Assembly (NCBI GenBank): GCA_031269415.1
Contig: JAISZF010000166.1
Coordinates: 1-18,338, forward strand
Direction: 5' to 3'
Origin: Clostridiales bacterium
GTDB taxonomy: Bacteria; Bacillota; Clostridia; Lachnospirales; WQUN01
Length of the DNA: 18,338 nucleotides
The notes under the pieces are model-generated. The model did no database searches, was not told the DNA's origin, and was given only the letters and a program-made list of their open reading frames with translations. Each line of letters starts with the position of its first letter. The stretch's first letter is position 1. Below are positions 1-7,382 of the stretch, in pieces. The position numbers and the translations under genes are program-made.

Positions 1-323
1 GGATTGTGGCGCCATGTTCAGTGCCGGTTATCGCGACAATTGTATTATTTACAGGCGTGTATCACTGGAATGAATTTTTCCAAGGTTTGGTTTTAACAAC
101 CGGCGAAGCGCATTATCCATTACAAACATACATCAAACAAATGGTAGTCAATATACCGATGACCAATCTCACCAAGGATCAACTGGAAAACCTCAGTAAA
201 CTCTCCAACAGGTCTTTGGATGCCGCGAAGATATTTATCGCGATGATTCCGATGCTAGTAGTGTACCCATTTTTGCAAAAATACTTTGTTAATGGTATAA
301 TGCTCGGCGCGGTAAAGGAGTGA
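1..323 (+). CDS. Carbohydrate ABC transporter permease, LplC/YtcP-like (MalG family), C-terminal fragment
   Basis: This is the 3' part of a gene that begins before the window; the reading frame is open from base 3. The roughly 106 visible residues contain two hydrophobic segments. One lies around VIATIVLFTGVYHWNEFF and the other around FIAMIPMLVVYPFLQKYF, followed by the ending VNGIMLGAVKE. The YFVxGIMLGAVK ending and the HWNxFF segment are typical of the MalG-side inner-membrane permease of CUT1 sugar ABC importers of the LplC/YtcP type, common in Paenibacillus and Clostridia. The protein would form half of the transmembrane channel for an oligosaccharide. The neighbouring alpha-galactosidase begins 9 bases after the stop, so the imported substrate may be an alpha-galactoside; that is inference. 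The permease EAA loop lies outside the window and cannot be checked. Confidence 0.9.
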   Translation, partial: IVAPCSVPVIATIVLFTGVYHWNEFFQGLVLTTGEAHYPLQTYIKQMVVNIPMTNLTKDQLENLSKLSNRSLDAAKIFIAMIPMLVVYPFLQKYFVNGIMLGAVKE

Positions 324-334
324 AAGCGCTGAAT
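321..334 (+). promoter_or_regulatory. Possible imperfect catabolite-responsive (cre-like) site
   Basis: TGAAAGCGCTGAAT matches 12 of 14 positions of the CcpA cre consensus TGWNANCGNTNWCA, failing only in the last two bases. It overlaps the permease stop, the ribosome-binding region and the start of the alpha-galactosidase. Catabolite control of a galactoside gene would make sense, but a single imperfect match overlapping coding signals may be chance. Confidence 0.25.
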
Positions 335-2456
335 GGCTCGTATTACTATTCAAGAAAACGGATTGTTTCTCGTATTTGAAATCAACAAACAAAAGGCTGT
401 TAAGTTTCTGCATTTTTCCTCCCTGCCATTTCGCGAATCTCTTATCAAAGAGGATGAAAAACGGGGCTTCCGGTTGGTTGAGGTTCAAATGTCGGGGCTT
501 AACCGCCCTGAAGAACGGCATGGCACAAAATATATAGTGACTGCGCCGGGTTATCGTTTGACATATAAAAGTCACGCGGACATAAGAAACAAGTATGGCA
601 GAAAACTAGAGATAGTTACAAAAGACACTGATATCGGGATTGAGGTAATTTCGCATTTTCAATTCTTCGACAATATCCCGGTGACGCGCTGCTGGACAGA
701 CGTAAGAAACATGGGAACAGAAACGCAAACTCTTGAAGCGGTCTCTTCCTTTGTACTTAACGGCATTGCCGCCGGCGGATTTTTGCCACGGGATGAAAGA
801 ATGCGTGTACACATTCCTCATAATTCTTGGCAGCGAGAACTGCTGTGGCAGTCCTATTCGTTTGAGCAGCTTGGGATCGCGCAATCCCAAAATTATAAAG
901 CGCAGCGTTCCAGCAAATCCATTGGAGTGGCAAATGTTGGTAACTGGTCGACAAAAGAATATTTGCCGATGGGCGTATTGGAAAATACAGAACAAGGCAA
1001 CACCCTCTTTTGGCAAATTGAACACAACGGTTCATGGCATTGGGAGATTAGCGATCAAACCAATCATTTTTACCTCTTGCTAAGCGGGCCGACAGAAACG
1101 GAATCACACTGGTTCAAGACGTTAAGACCCGGCGACATGTTTACATCCGTTCCGGTATGCGTTGGCGCGACTGTAGGATTTACGGCTTCAATTGGGGAAT
1201 TGACGCGTTACCGCCGGGTTATTCGACGAGCGAACGAGGACAATAAGCAATTGCCTGTTATTTTTAACGACTACATGAACGGCCTATTCGGGGATCCGAC
1301 GACGTCAAAGGAACTTCCGCTTATTGACGCGGCGGCGGAAGTCGGATGCGAATATTATTGTATTGACGCGGGTTGGTACGCAGATGGGTATTGGTGGGAC
1401 AATGTCGGAGAATGGATGCCCTCAAAAGTAAGATTCCCCGGCGGATTAAAAGAGGTTTTGGATTATATTCGTTCTAAAAACATGATACCGGGCTTATGGC
1501 TGGAGATTGAGGTAATGGGTATTAACAGTCCCAAATTGAGTGACACGGATGATTCTTGGTTTTTTACCCGTCACGGAAAACGCGTCTATGATCGCGGCCG
1601 GTTTCAATTGGATTTTCGCAGCCCCGAAGTGACAGCGTTTGCCACATCAGTTATTGACCGTTTGGTAAACGAATACGGCGTTGGCTACATCAAAATGGAC
1701 TACAACATCGAGCCCGGTATTGGTACGGAACAAAACGCGGACAGCGTCGGCGAAGGGCTTCTTCAGCATGAACGCGCCTATTTACGGTGGCTGGACAGTA
1801 TTTTTGAGAACTATCCGGACTTGGTCATAGAAAATTGCTCCAGCGGCGGCTTGCGGATGGATTACGCGCTTCTGACACGGCACAGTATACAGTCTACAAG
1901 CGATCAGGAAGAATACCCCTTTTACGCCACTATCGCTGCAAACGCCCCGACAGGCGTTACGCCGGAGCAAGCCGCGGTTTGGTCTTATCCGATAGTTACG
2001 GGGGATAAAGAAGAGGTCGTATTCAATATGGTAAACGCCATGCTTCTGCGCGTACATCAAAGCGGCCATCTTGCGCGTATCAGTCCGCAAAGCCGCGATT
2101 TGGTCAAAGAAGGCATTGCGTATTACAAGAATATACGCCATATGATAAAGAACGCGCTGCCGTTTTGGCCATTGGGGCTTTCGCGCTTTTCTGACCCGTG
2201 GGTGAGTTTGGGACTGCTTGAGGTCGACACGGTTTTGCTGGCTGTTTGGCGCAGAGACAGTGAAACGGATTCTTGTGTTTTGCCAATCCCCGCGTTAAAA
2301 GGCAAAACAGATGTTGCCGTCCGGTGCGCGTATCCGTCATATGAGGAGTGCGCTTGGCAATGGAACGCGCGGAGGGGAACATTGAGCGTGCAATTGCCCA
2401 AAAGGCATACAGCGCGGTTGTTTGAAGTGGTGGCAGGGCAATCCTCTTCGATTTGA
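333..2456 (+). CDS. Alpha-galactosidase, glycoside hydrolase family 36
   Basis: This 707-aa protein is close to the usual 720-740 aa of bacterial GH36 enzymes such as Geobacillus AgaN/AgaB. It lacks a signal peptide, so it should act in the cytoplasm, releasing terminal alpha-1,6-galactose from melibiose- or raffinose-type sugars taken up by the preceding ABC importer. Residues about 1-300 form the N-terminal beta-sandwich. The TIM barrel follows, with CIDAGWYADG near 344-353, the YIKMDYN strand giving probable nucleophile Asp456, the ENCSSGG motif, and STSDQEEY giving probable acid/base Asp524. The 68-residue spacing matches the roughly 70 residues known for the family. The C-terminal beta-domain runs to the end. 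The start is ATG 333 with AAAGGAG 12 bases upstream. It is almost certainly co-transcribed with the permease. Family assignment is strong; substrate range is inferred. Confidence 0.95.
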   Translation: MARITIQENGLFLVFEINKQKAVKFLHFSSLPFRESLIKEDEKRGFRLVEVQMSGLNRPEERHGTKYIVTAPGYRLTYKSHADIRNKYGRKLEIVTKDTDIGIEVISHFQFFDNIPVTRCWTDVRNMGTETQTLEAVSSFVLNGIAAGGFLPRDERMRVHIPHNSWQRELLWQSYSFEQLGIAQSQNYKAQRSSKSIGVANVGNWSTKEYLPMGVLENTEQGNTLFWQIEHNGSWHWEISDQTNHFYLLLSGPTETESHWFKTLRPGDMFTSVPVCVGATVGFTASIGELTRYRRVIRRANEDNKQLPVIFNDYMNGLFGDPTTSKELPLIDAAAEVGCEYYCIDAGWYADGYWWDNVGEWMPSKVRFPGGLKEVLDYIRSKNMIPGLWLEIEVMGINSPKLSDTDDSWFFTRHGKRVYDRGRFQLDFRSPEVTAFATSVIDRLVNEYGVGYIKMDYNIEPGIGTEQNADSVGEGLLQHERAYLRWLDSIFENYPDLVIENCSSGGLRMDYALLTRHSIQSTSDQEEYPFYATIAANAPTGVTPEQAAVWSYPIVTGDKEEVVFNMVNAMLLRVHQSGHLARISPQSRDLVKEGIAYYKNIRHMIKNALPFWPLGLSRFSDPWVSLGLLEVDTVLLAVWRRDSETDSCVLPIPALKGKTDVAVRCAYPSYEECAWQWNARRGTLSVQLPKRHTARLFEVVAGQSSSI

Positions 2457-2464
2457 AAGATAGT

Positions 2465-2513
2465 CAATTAAGTCACCAACCCGAACTTCAAGTGAGGGTT
2501 GGTGACTTAATTG
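2465..2513 (+). terminator. Perfect 18-bp stem palindrome after the alpha-galactosidase gene
   Basis: The arms CAATTAAGTCACCAACCC (2465-2482) and its exact reverse complement (2496-2513) flank a 13-base spacer that itself contains ACTT-C-AAGT. It lies 8 bases after the GH36 stop. The position suggests a transcript-ending or RNA-protecting hairpin for the sugar operon. There is no T-run on the plus side, so it is not a classic intrinsic terminator. Confidence 0.6.
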
Positions 2514-2641
2514 GCTTGCAACAAACGCGGCGCTATGTTATAAGCAAGGCATGAAAAATTCATATCGTCCAAATCGGAACAATTACCGTGTTCTGCGGCC
2601 AAGCGCGGCAAGGCGGTTCTTTCCTACTCTACTGAAAGCAG

Positions 2642-2670
2642 TTGTTTATTACCCGTTTTAGTCGTATACT
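2642..2670 (+). promoter_or_regulatory. Sigma-A-type promoter before an orphan mini-ORF
   Basis: TTGTTT (2642-2647) is followed by a 17-base spacer and TATACT (2665-2670), a good -35/-10 pair. The predicted start near 2677 lies about 44 bases upstream of the ATG at 2721. No complete gene follows, which makes this promoter notable. It was identified by eye only. Confidence 0.5.
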
Positions 2671-2720
2671 ATCAGACAGAAACAGAGGGAATGATCCAGC
2701 CGACGAAAGGAGCTGATATT

Positions 2721-2768
2721 ATGAATACAGCGGAGTTTTTAAAATATGACATTAGCCCATCTCAATAA
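2721..2768 (+). pseudogene. Orphan 15-codon ORF, probable remnant of a lost gene
   Basis: The frame encodes MNTAEFLKYDISPSQ and then a TAA stop. AAAGGAG sits 8 bases before the ATG, and a promoter-like pair lies about 50 bases upstream, so its expression signals look intact. Shifting frame near the end of the ORF opens a further stretch reading PISITDKHVTEASRKK before a TAG. This is what a frameshifted 5' end of a longer gene would look like. I do not recognise the family. It could instead be a short leader peptide or small protein. Confidence 0.35.
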
Positions 2769-2839
2769 CAGATAAACATGTGACGGAAGCGTCGCGGAAA
2801 AAATAGGTAGACAGGGACCATCGAACGTGGCAGATCAAA

Positions 2840-2875
2840 AGAGGCGGTCTAAAGCAATATGTTTAGACCGCCTCT
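2840..2875 (-). terminator. Intrinsic terminator of the minus-strand matrix operon
   Basis: A perfect 14-bp stem, AGAGGCGGTCTAAA against TTTAGACCGCCTCT, surrounds an 8-base loop (2854-2861). On the minus strand it lies 10 bases past the stop codon of the 217-aa gene and runs into TTTTGATC, giving a short U-run. It should end transcription of the operon. On the plus strand it is followed by no U-run, so it may act there only weakly. Confidence 0.8.
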
Positions 2876-2885
2876 GTGTATAGTG

Positions 2886-3539
2886 TTAAGATTCTGATAA
2901 CCCATAAAAGGATAACGCGGCGTCTTTATCATAAGGCACGGCGCGCGCGTTCACCCTCGCCGTTACGCTATAGGGAAACACGATTGTTTCCGCGCCGTTC
3001 TCAAAATGACGCAGCCATCCCGCGCCGTACTTTTCCACGAACGCAGCGTATTCGCTCGCGTTCAGGAGCAGACGGACAGTCAGAACCGCGGACGCGCCGG
3101 GATCTAACACAACGTACATATCCATGTCTTCATGGAAGGATTCCTCGCTGACTGTCAACGCGCTTGTGGAGAGGGCGACGCTGATCGCGCCGGTCTCTCT
3201 CAGCGTTTCCCAAACATGGTTTCCATCGTCCGAGCCTTCTATGCCCAGTATCAGTTCCGGCTTGATGAGCAGCGGAACGCGGCTATCCAGATCGTTGTCA
3301 TACGGCGTTCCGTTTGAAAATTTGAAAGTGACAAAGCTTTTGCTGTCCGCTGTACCGTCAAACCGTAGTGTTTCCTCGCTTTGTTCCACGACCTGAACCG
3401 TTATCTTGACTTTATCCAGGCTCACGGCGGCTGGCTCGGGAGGAAATCCCCATGACGCCGGCCAGGCGGCGGCGTTCACGGAGATGAAGGTGAGCGCCGA
3501 TATGACAATTGTGACAAACAGGAGATTTTTTTTACGCAT
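2886..3539 (-). CDS. Small secreted TasA-like/SipW-signal-type protein (217 aa)
   Basis: This is the last gene of the minus-strand operon, starting 17 bases after the 491-aa paralogue. A basic start (MRKK), a hydrophobic core at about residues 6-22 and then NAAAWPASWG make an export signal resembling the SipW-type signals of its neighbours, though without the exact YAYFT box. After it comes LDKVKITVQV, mirroring the DKVKI strand of the 491-aa protein. The C-terminal half has the pattern of a beta-sandwich ending (DPGASAVLTVRLLLN, then PYSVTARVNARAV), as in TasA/camelysin-like proteins. It lacks the helical insertion of the larger relatives. It may be a minor subunit, initiator or cap of a surface fibre; that is inference. 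The start is ATG 3539 with GGGGATGGG just upstream. Confidence 0.65.
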   Translation of the reverse strand: MRKKNLLFVTIVISALTFISVNAAAWPASWGFPPEPAAVSLDKVKITVQVVEQSEETLRFDGTADSKSFVTFKFSNGTPYDNDLDSRVPLLIKPELILGIEGSDDGNHVWETLRETGAISVALSTSALTVSEESFHEDMDMYVVLDPGASAVLTVRLLLNASEYAAFVEKYGAGWLRHFENGAETIVFPYSVTARVNARAVPYDKDAALSFYGLSES

Positions 3540-3556
3540 CCGCGCCCATCCCCATT

Positions 3557-5032
3557 CTACTCAGAGTCCGCGGATTGGAAGCCAATCGCGTCCTCCAGAG
3601 GAAGAATATCAATAGTCTCACCGTTTACCGTAATCTTTTTTGAACGCGTCATCGGCGTGAACTCCCCTTCAGAAACGGGGTCAATGTCAATATCAACGCC
3701 AACTAGGTCTTTTAACGCCAACGCGGAATTATTTGTGCCCACGACCGTTAAATCGTCATCGCCCAGCCAAATCCGAACACCGTTAAATAAATTGTCCTCA
3801 AGCGCTGTAGTGGCGCCAAAGTTATTAACGGGCATACTCACATTGAACACAATATCTATTTTTGCGCCCGAACCCATTTGAATTACAAAGGCGTTTCCGT
3901 CATTACGCGTGTAAACCTCGTAAATCGGTGTTACGCCTAATTCTGTTGTAATGTCTCCGTAGCGCGGGAATGTTTCCACTGTTATGTTTCGGGTTTGAGC
4001 GTCCTCGTTATTTCCCAGCAGATATGAGATTTCGCCGCTTTTAAGCGGTCTTACGTCCGTGCCGTTCGAGGCGACCAGATACTGATTTTGGATCAATGCA
4101 TCCCTATACCCGTCGTCCGCGTCCTGAACAGCCTCCTTGCCTTTGACAAGCGCGTCGCTTAAAAGCAGCGCGTCGTAATACTTTTTCAGCGCCTCGCCAT
4201 ATGCCCGCTCGCGCTCTTTAATAAGGGGAAGACCATCGTTATCCGCTTTGTCCAGAAGCTTTTTGGCTTCATACGCCGCTACTCCCAGCGCTGTGTCCTC
4301 CGGCGCGGTTTTAGCCGCCCGCAATTTTGCCTCGTAATCGTTAAGCAGAGTGTAGTAGGAATCCGTTACCAGAGCTTTATATAGGGTTTCCAGATTATCA
4401 AGCAGCGTTTTCAAAGCGGAAGTCACGTCGTCCGAAGTCACCTGAATATCGCCTATCGCGCTCTGATTGATACCCAGCTCAGCCGACGACTCTAACAGTA
4501 CGTCATCAAACCAAATATGAGTTTTCAGCGCGGCCAGGGCGTCGATCTGTTGTTGTAGCGTCGCGTCAGCGTCCCATTTTGGCGTGTAATTGACGAGGTC
4601 TTTCTGCTCGCCGGGAGTAAGCTGAAACGCGCTCGTCGCCAACTCCACGCCCAGAATATCGCTCACGTCCACGAACACAGCCGCGTCATCACCTTGATTT
4701 TCAATAGAAAACATAACCTGCCGGGCGCTTAAAATATCCTGTGAGGAAAACGTAAAATCGCTGTCGGCGAGCGGCTCCCATTTTTCGGTTTCCCCGTCTA
4801 AAACCCTGTACATCAATTCGCTGACCTGAATCTTGACCTTATCGCCCGCCAAACTTCCGCCTTTCAGCGAGGCGGAGTGAACCTGCCACGCGAAGGTGGA
4901 GCCGCCGGCGGCGATGATGATCGCCAGGCATATGGCCAGCCATGTCTTCTTCTTTTCTATAAACTGTAATATTGGATGATTGCTTCTGATTTGAAAGGCT
5001 TCCGCCAGCCGTTTCCAATAGACCGAGATCAT
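3557..5032 (-). CDS. SipW-dependent TasA-like surface protein with helical insertion, paralogue 2 (491 aa)
   Basis: I choose ATG 5032, which overlaps the signal peptidase stop as ATGA and has AGGGGG 9 bases upstream. A start at 5125 would leave a 31-residue extension read inside the peptidase gene. The protein has a long basic N-region, a hydrophobic core at residues 30-49 and the STFAW signal end typical of SipW substrates. Beta-rich blocks include KVKIQV (65-70) and IENQGDDAAVFVDV (110-123). A mostly helical, charged stretch at about 200-309 follows, and then beta-rich sequence to the end with MPVNN (400) and DNLFNGVRIWLG (413-424). The same blocks recur in the same order in the 569-aa protein, so the two are full-length paralogues. 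A TasA-like matrix or fibre subunit is the best reading; homology to characterised TasA is inferred from pattern. Confidence 0.75.
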   Translation of the reverse strand: MISVYWKRLAEAFQIRSNHPILQFIEKKKTWLAICLAIIIAAGGSTFAWQVHSASLKGGSLAGDKVKIQVSELMYRVLDGETEKWEPLADSDFTFSSQDILSARQVMFSIENQGDDAAVFVDVSDILGVELATSAFQLTPGEQKDLVNYTPKWDADATLQQQIDALAALKTHIWFDDVLLESSAELGINQSAIGDIQVTSDDVTSALKTLLDNLETLYKALVTDSYYTLLNDYEAKLRAAKTAPEDTALGVAAYEAKKLLDKADNDGLPLIKERERAYGEALKKYYDALLLSDALVKGKEAVQDADDGYRDALIQNQYLVASNGTDVRPLKSGEISYLLGNNEDAQTRNITVETFPRYGDITTELGVTPIYEVYTRNDGNAFVIQMGSGAKIDIVFNVSMPVNNFGATTALEDNLFNGVRIWLGDDDLTVVGTNNSALALKDLVGVDIDIDPVSEGEFTPMTRSKKITVNGETIDILPLEDAIGFQSADSE

Positions 5033-5985
5033 TCCGGCGCGCCCCCTTTCTGTCTTTCCTCCTGGAATATCTTTTTGACGATCCAGAACAAAAGAATGAA
5101 TAACATAACAATACTTATCAGCCACACGGCGCTGATCGGGGACGATAGGGAAGACATCACTATTCCAAGCAGCGGTATGGTAAACACATGCTTACCGATA
5201 ATATTCTCAAAATGTATGGGGGGATCGTCCACCCTGTTGGCGTCGCCGCGAGTGGTGTAAACGCCTTGCTCCGGCCCGACTTGGGTTATACGGTGCGTTA
5301 CGAGACTTTCTGATTCCTCGGTTAACACAAAAGTGACTATATCGCCCCTTTTAAGCTCATATTCCTTTGGCTCCATTGTGACAATCACGCTGCCGGCGTT
5401 GATGGTTGGTTCCATGCTGGCGGTTATAACGTTAAAGAGCCTGAATGTGCCGATCGCCACGCCGTATTCCCTGTCGCCGGTCAAAAAAGAGTAGGCGGCG
5501 AAAACCGCGATAAGGATCAGCGCGACTGACAGGATATTTGATAATAAGCTGATAATTCGGCCAAGAACGCTCTTTGGTTTAGCGGATTCCGCGGGTTTGG
5601 CCGGATAAGGCGGCCCGGCCGGCGTGAGCGGATTCTGTTCCGGAATAATTGGGCGTGATTGCGCGGCGGCCATTCCGAGATAATACGGCAGCATGTAACA
5701 GGGCGTTTTGCATATCGCCTGACCTTGCGGGCAGTAAACGCCGGTCGGAGGTAAGGACGCCAAGCATGGTGGAATCTGTTGAGTCTGACAAGCCGTTTCC
5801 TTCAGCGGTTCAGTGGGCGGTTGTTCCCGCGGAAAAATCAAAACGCGAGCGTCGGGCGTCGGCTGTTCGGCTTGCTGATCCTTCTCCGCGTCTGTCTTTT
5901 GTTCAGTTTCCGAAAGTGAATTATTGAGCGTTTCTACGCTTTCGTTCATGCCGTCCCTCCATTCGCGAAATTTATTGAATTTCAT
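5029..5985 (-). CDS. sipW: Signal peptidase I, SipW/ER type, with Cys-rich N-terminal extension (318 aa)
   Basis: This membrane serine protease should remove the signal peptides of the surrounding TasA-like proteins. A transmembrane segment at about 146-168 is followed by the catalytic motif ITASMEPTI with Ser190. It is then followed by VTHRITQV with His231 in place of the Lys of bacterial LepB-type enzymes, and by TTRGDANRVDDP with the conserved Asp248 region. These features define the SipW/ER-type class. A second membrane segment spans about 284-304. SipW of Bacillus is about 190 aa; the extra 140 N-terminal residues here are acidic, then Pro-rich, with five cysteines (66, 74, 85, 92, 96), and would lie in the cytoplasm. 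ATG 5985 overlaps the 73-aa gene stop (ATGA) and has GGAGG 7 bases upstream. ATG 5949, also with a strong GGAGG, is an alternative start. Confidence 0.9.
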   Translation of the reverse strand: MKFNKFREWRDGMNESVETLNNSLSETEQKTDAEKDQQAEQPTPDARVLIFPREQPPTEPLKETACQTQQIPPCLASLPPTGVYCPQGQAICKTPCYMLPYYLGMAAAQSRPIIPEQNPLTPAGPPYPAKPAESAKPKSVLGRIISLLSNILSVALILIAVFAAYSFLTGDREYGVAIGTFRLFNVITASMEPTINAGSVIVTMEPKEYELKRGDIVTFVLTEESESLVTHRITQVGPEQGVYTTRGDANRVDDPPIHFENIIGKHVFTIPLLGIVMSSLSSPISAVWLISIVMLFILLFWIVKKIFQEERQKGGAPE

Positions 5986-6203
5986 GGAACAGCCTCCAAT
6001 GCGGAGGAGGATATAGATACCTCAACACCAGAGGGGGATGTTAATGTTATTATTGAGGTGGGGAGAGGTAATACAAGCTCAAATGATATGACCGCTTCCG
6101 CCGAGTCAAAGCTAGTGAAATAGGCGTAAGCCTTTTCAGCCAGTGTCAAAATAAAAACAGTCGCGATAATAATCATCACTGAGAGCCAATATCTTTTTTT
6201 CAT
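5982..6203 (-). CDS. Mini-protein with SipW-type signal peptide (73 aa)
   Basis: A textbook SipW-type signal is present: MKKR, a hydrophobic core at residues 6-21, then EKAYAYFTSFDS. Removal after the A-Y-A region would leave a mature peptide of only about 46 residues, rich in Ser, Ile, Leu and Val (for example PLPTSIITLTSPSGVEVSIS). It lacks the jelly-roll blocks of its larger neighbours. The gene sits 6 bases after the wall-protein stop, with GAGGAG before the ATG, and is coupled by an ATGA overlap to the signal peptidase. It could be a minor fibre component, a nucleator, a signalling peptide or a remnant of a longer TasA-like gene. The intact ribosome-binding site and tight packing favour a real gene. 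Confidence 0.75.
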   Translation of the reverse strand: MKKRYWLSVMIIIATVFILTLAEKAYAYFTSFDSAEAVISFELVLPLPTSIITLTSPSGVEVSISSSALEAVP

Positions 6204-6209
6204 GTCTCC

Positions 6210-7334
6210 TCACCCCTCTCTTTCCTCGCTCTTGTCCCGTTCTTTAAGCATGAAAAATGCTAACACCAGCGCCAAAATAATAAATATTAAATACAGTTTT
6301 GTCCTTGTGCCGCCTGTCCGCGGATTGAGTTTGTCCCTGCCACTGTCGTTGCCCGACGGCGTGGGAGTTGGGGAACGCGGTTCGTCGATCGCGGGAGCGT
6401 CCGGCGATTGTGTGGCGGCCTCACTTGGCGGCGTTGGCGTGTGTATTACCGGCGGCTCGCTCGACGGAGCTGTCTCTGACGGTGGATCAGTTTTCGCCGG
6501 AGACGATGTTATCGTCGGACGCGGCGTTTCTGTTGGCTGATCCGTGTCAGGCGGCAAATATCTAGCCGTAAATTCCAGATAAAACACCGCTCGCGCCCTT
6601 TGCGAGGCGTTCCAGTAATTTCTCCCGTTCAGCGTCATTGTGAACGCGTATGTGGCGTATTCGCCCGGACGCAACTCGCCCATATCCAAAGTCATGCCAT
6701 GGATAAGCCCCGGCTGTTCGGGTGTTTTGGGTATAACAAATGCTGAGGCGCCATTCCCACTCAATCGCTCAATAGTGGTCTCCGTACGCTCCAGCACTGT
6801 CCTTTGTGTCCTCACGCCGCCGTCAGCGTAAAACGACCAATCGGGATCTCGCGGATCAGCGTCCGCGATGTCCCGCCAATCCGCGACTACATCCTGTGGG
6901 TTTGACCAATCGTTTATTATTTCGTCGCCAGGCGGCGGAGTGTCGTCCGAGCCTGTCTCGCTGTTATCCTCGGGAGCGGCAATCACGCGGGCCGTAAGTT
7001 TTACTATGTAGTCTGATTTATTAACGGCGGTCACGTGATTGCCACTGTATGTCTCTCCCAATTTATAGATTGGGGCGAAGCCGGTTTCATCCCTTCGGGC
7101 GGCGTAAGACGCTCCGAATATCCAGTCGGAGCTTAACGGGTTTCCTGTGTTCCCGTCAATCTCAACGCTCGCCAGTTCCTTGCCCGTCAGGCTGTCGTTG
7201 ATGGTTACGCGGTTGGCCGCGTAGATGGTCAGTTGTTCGGCGAAGAGGTTGAAAGCCAGGAGAGCGGCGGCGAAAATGGATATGAAGCCAATTGCGCGTT
7301 TATATTTCTTCGCCAAGTTTCTTTTTTTCACCAT
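6210..7334 (-). CDS. Cell-wall-anchored surface protein with Pro/Thr-rich stalk and NPRTG sorting signal (374 aa)
   Basis: A signal peptide covers about residues 1-40 (basic start, hydrophobic 14-31, ending IYAA). A beta-rich domain spans about 41-262, with asparagine- and aromatic-rich stretches such as LNGRNYWNASQRA. Residues 262-330 are a low-complexity Pro/Thr/Ser stalk with repeated TP and PSE steps. The end has the architecture of a sortase signal: LNPRTGG (336-342), a hydrophobic helix at about 347-363 and a charged tail KERDKSEEREG. The motif departs from LPXTG, but NPXTG-type variants are known in Bacillota. No sortase gene is visible here, so a housekeeping enzyme would be needed; otherwise the helix is a plain membrane anchor. 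The protein may tether the matrix to the cell. ATG 7334 has GGGGG about 6 bases upstream. Confidence 0.75.
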   Translation of the reverse strand: MVKKRNLAKKYKRAIGFISIFAAALLAFNLFAEQLTIYAANRVTINDSLTGKELASVEIDGNTGNPLSSDWIFGASYAARRDETGFAPIYKLGETYSGNHVTAVNKSDYIVKLTARVIAAPEDNSETGSDDTPPPGDEIINDWSNPQDVVADWRDIADADPRDPDWSFYADGGVRTQRTVLERTETTIERLSGNGASAFVIPKTPEQPGLIHGMTLDMGELRPGEYATYAFTMTLNGRNYWNASQRARAVFYLEFTARYLPPDTDQPTETPRPTITSSPAKTDPPSETAPSSEPPVIHTPTPPSEAATQSPDAPAIDEPRSPTPTPSGNDSGRDKLNPRTGGTRTKLYLIFIILALVLAFFMLKERDKSEEREG

Positions 7335-7382
7335 GATAATCCCCCAGCTTCCAGCCTTGATGGGTTATTACACCACCGCGCG

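Larger units (their letters stand above)
2457..2885. other. 429-base stretch without a full gene: hairpins, promoter and orphan mini-ORF
   Basis: This gap between the plus-strand sugar operon and the convergent minus-strand matrix operon holds the 2465-2513 palindrome, a sigma-A-like promoter at 2642-2670, a 15-codon reading frame with a strong ribosome-binding site at 2721-2768, and the minus-strand terminator at 2840-2875. No longer open frame, RNA gene or transposon end was seen. The arrangement looks like the decayed remains of a small gene. Confidence 0.6.

Noticed and set aside
5033..5125. Upstream start (5125) for the 491-aa TasA-like protein
   Set aside because: It would add 31 residues read inside the signal peptidase gene. 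The ATG at 5032 overlaps the peptidase stop as ATGA and has its own ribosome-binding site.
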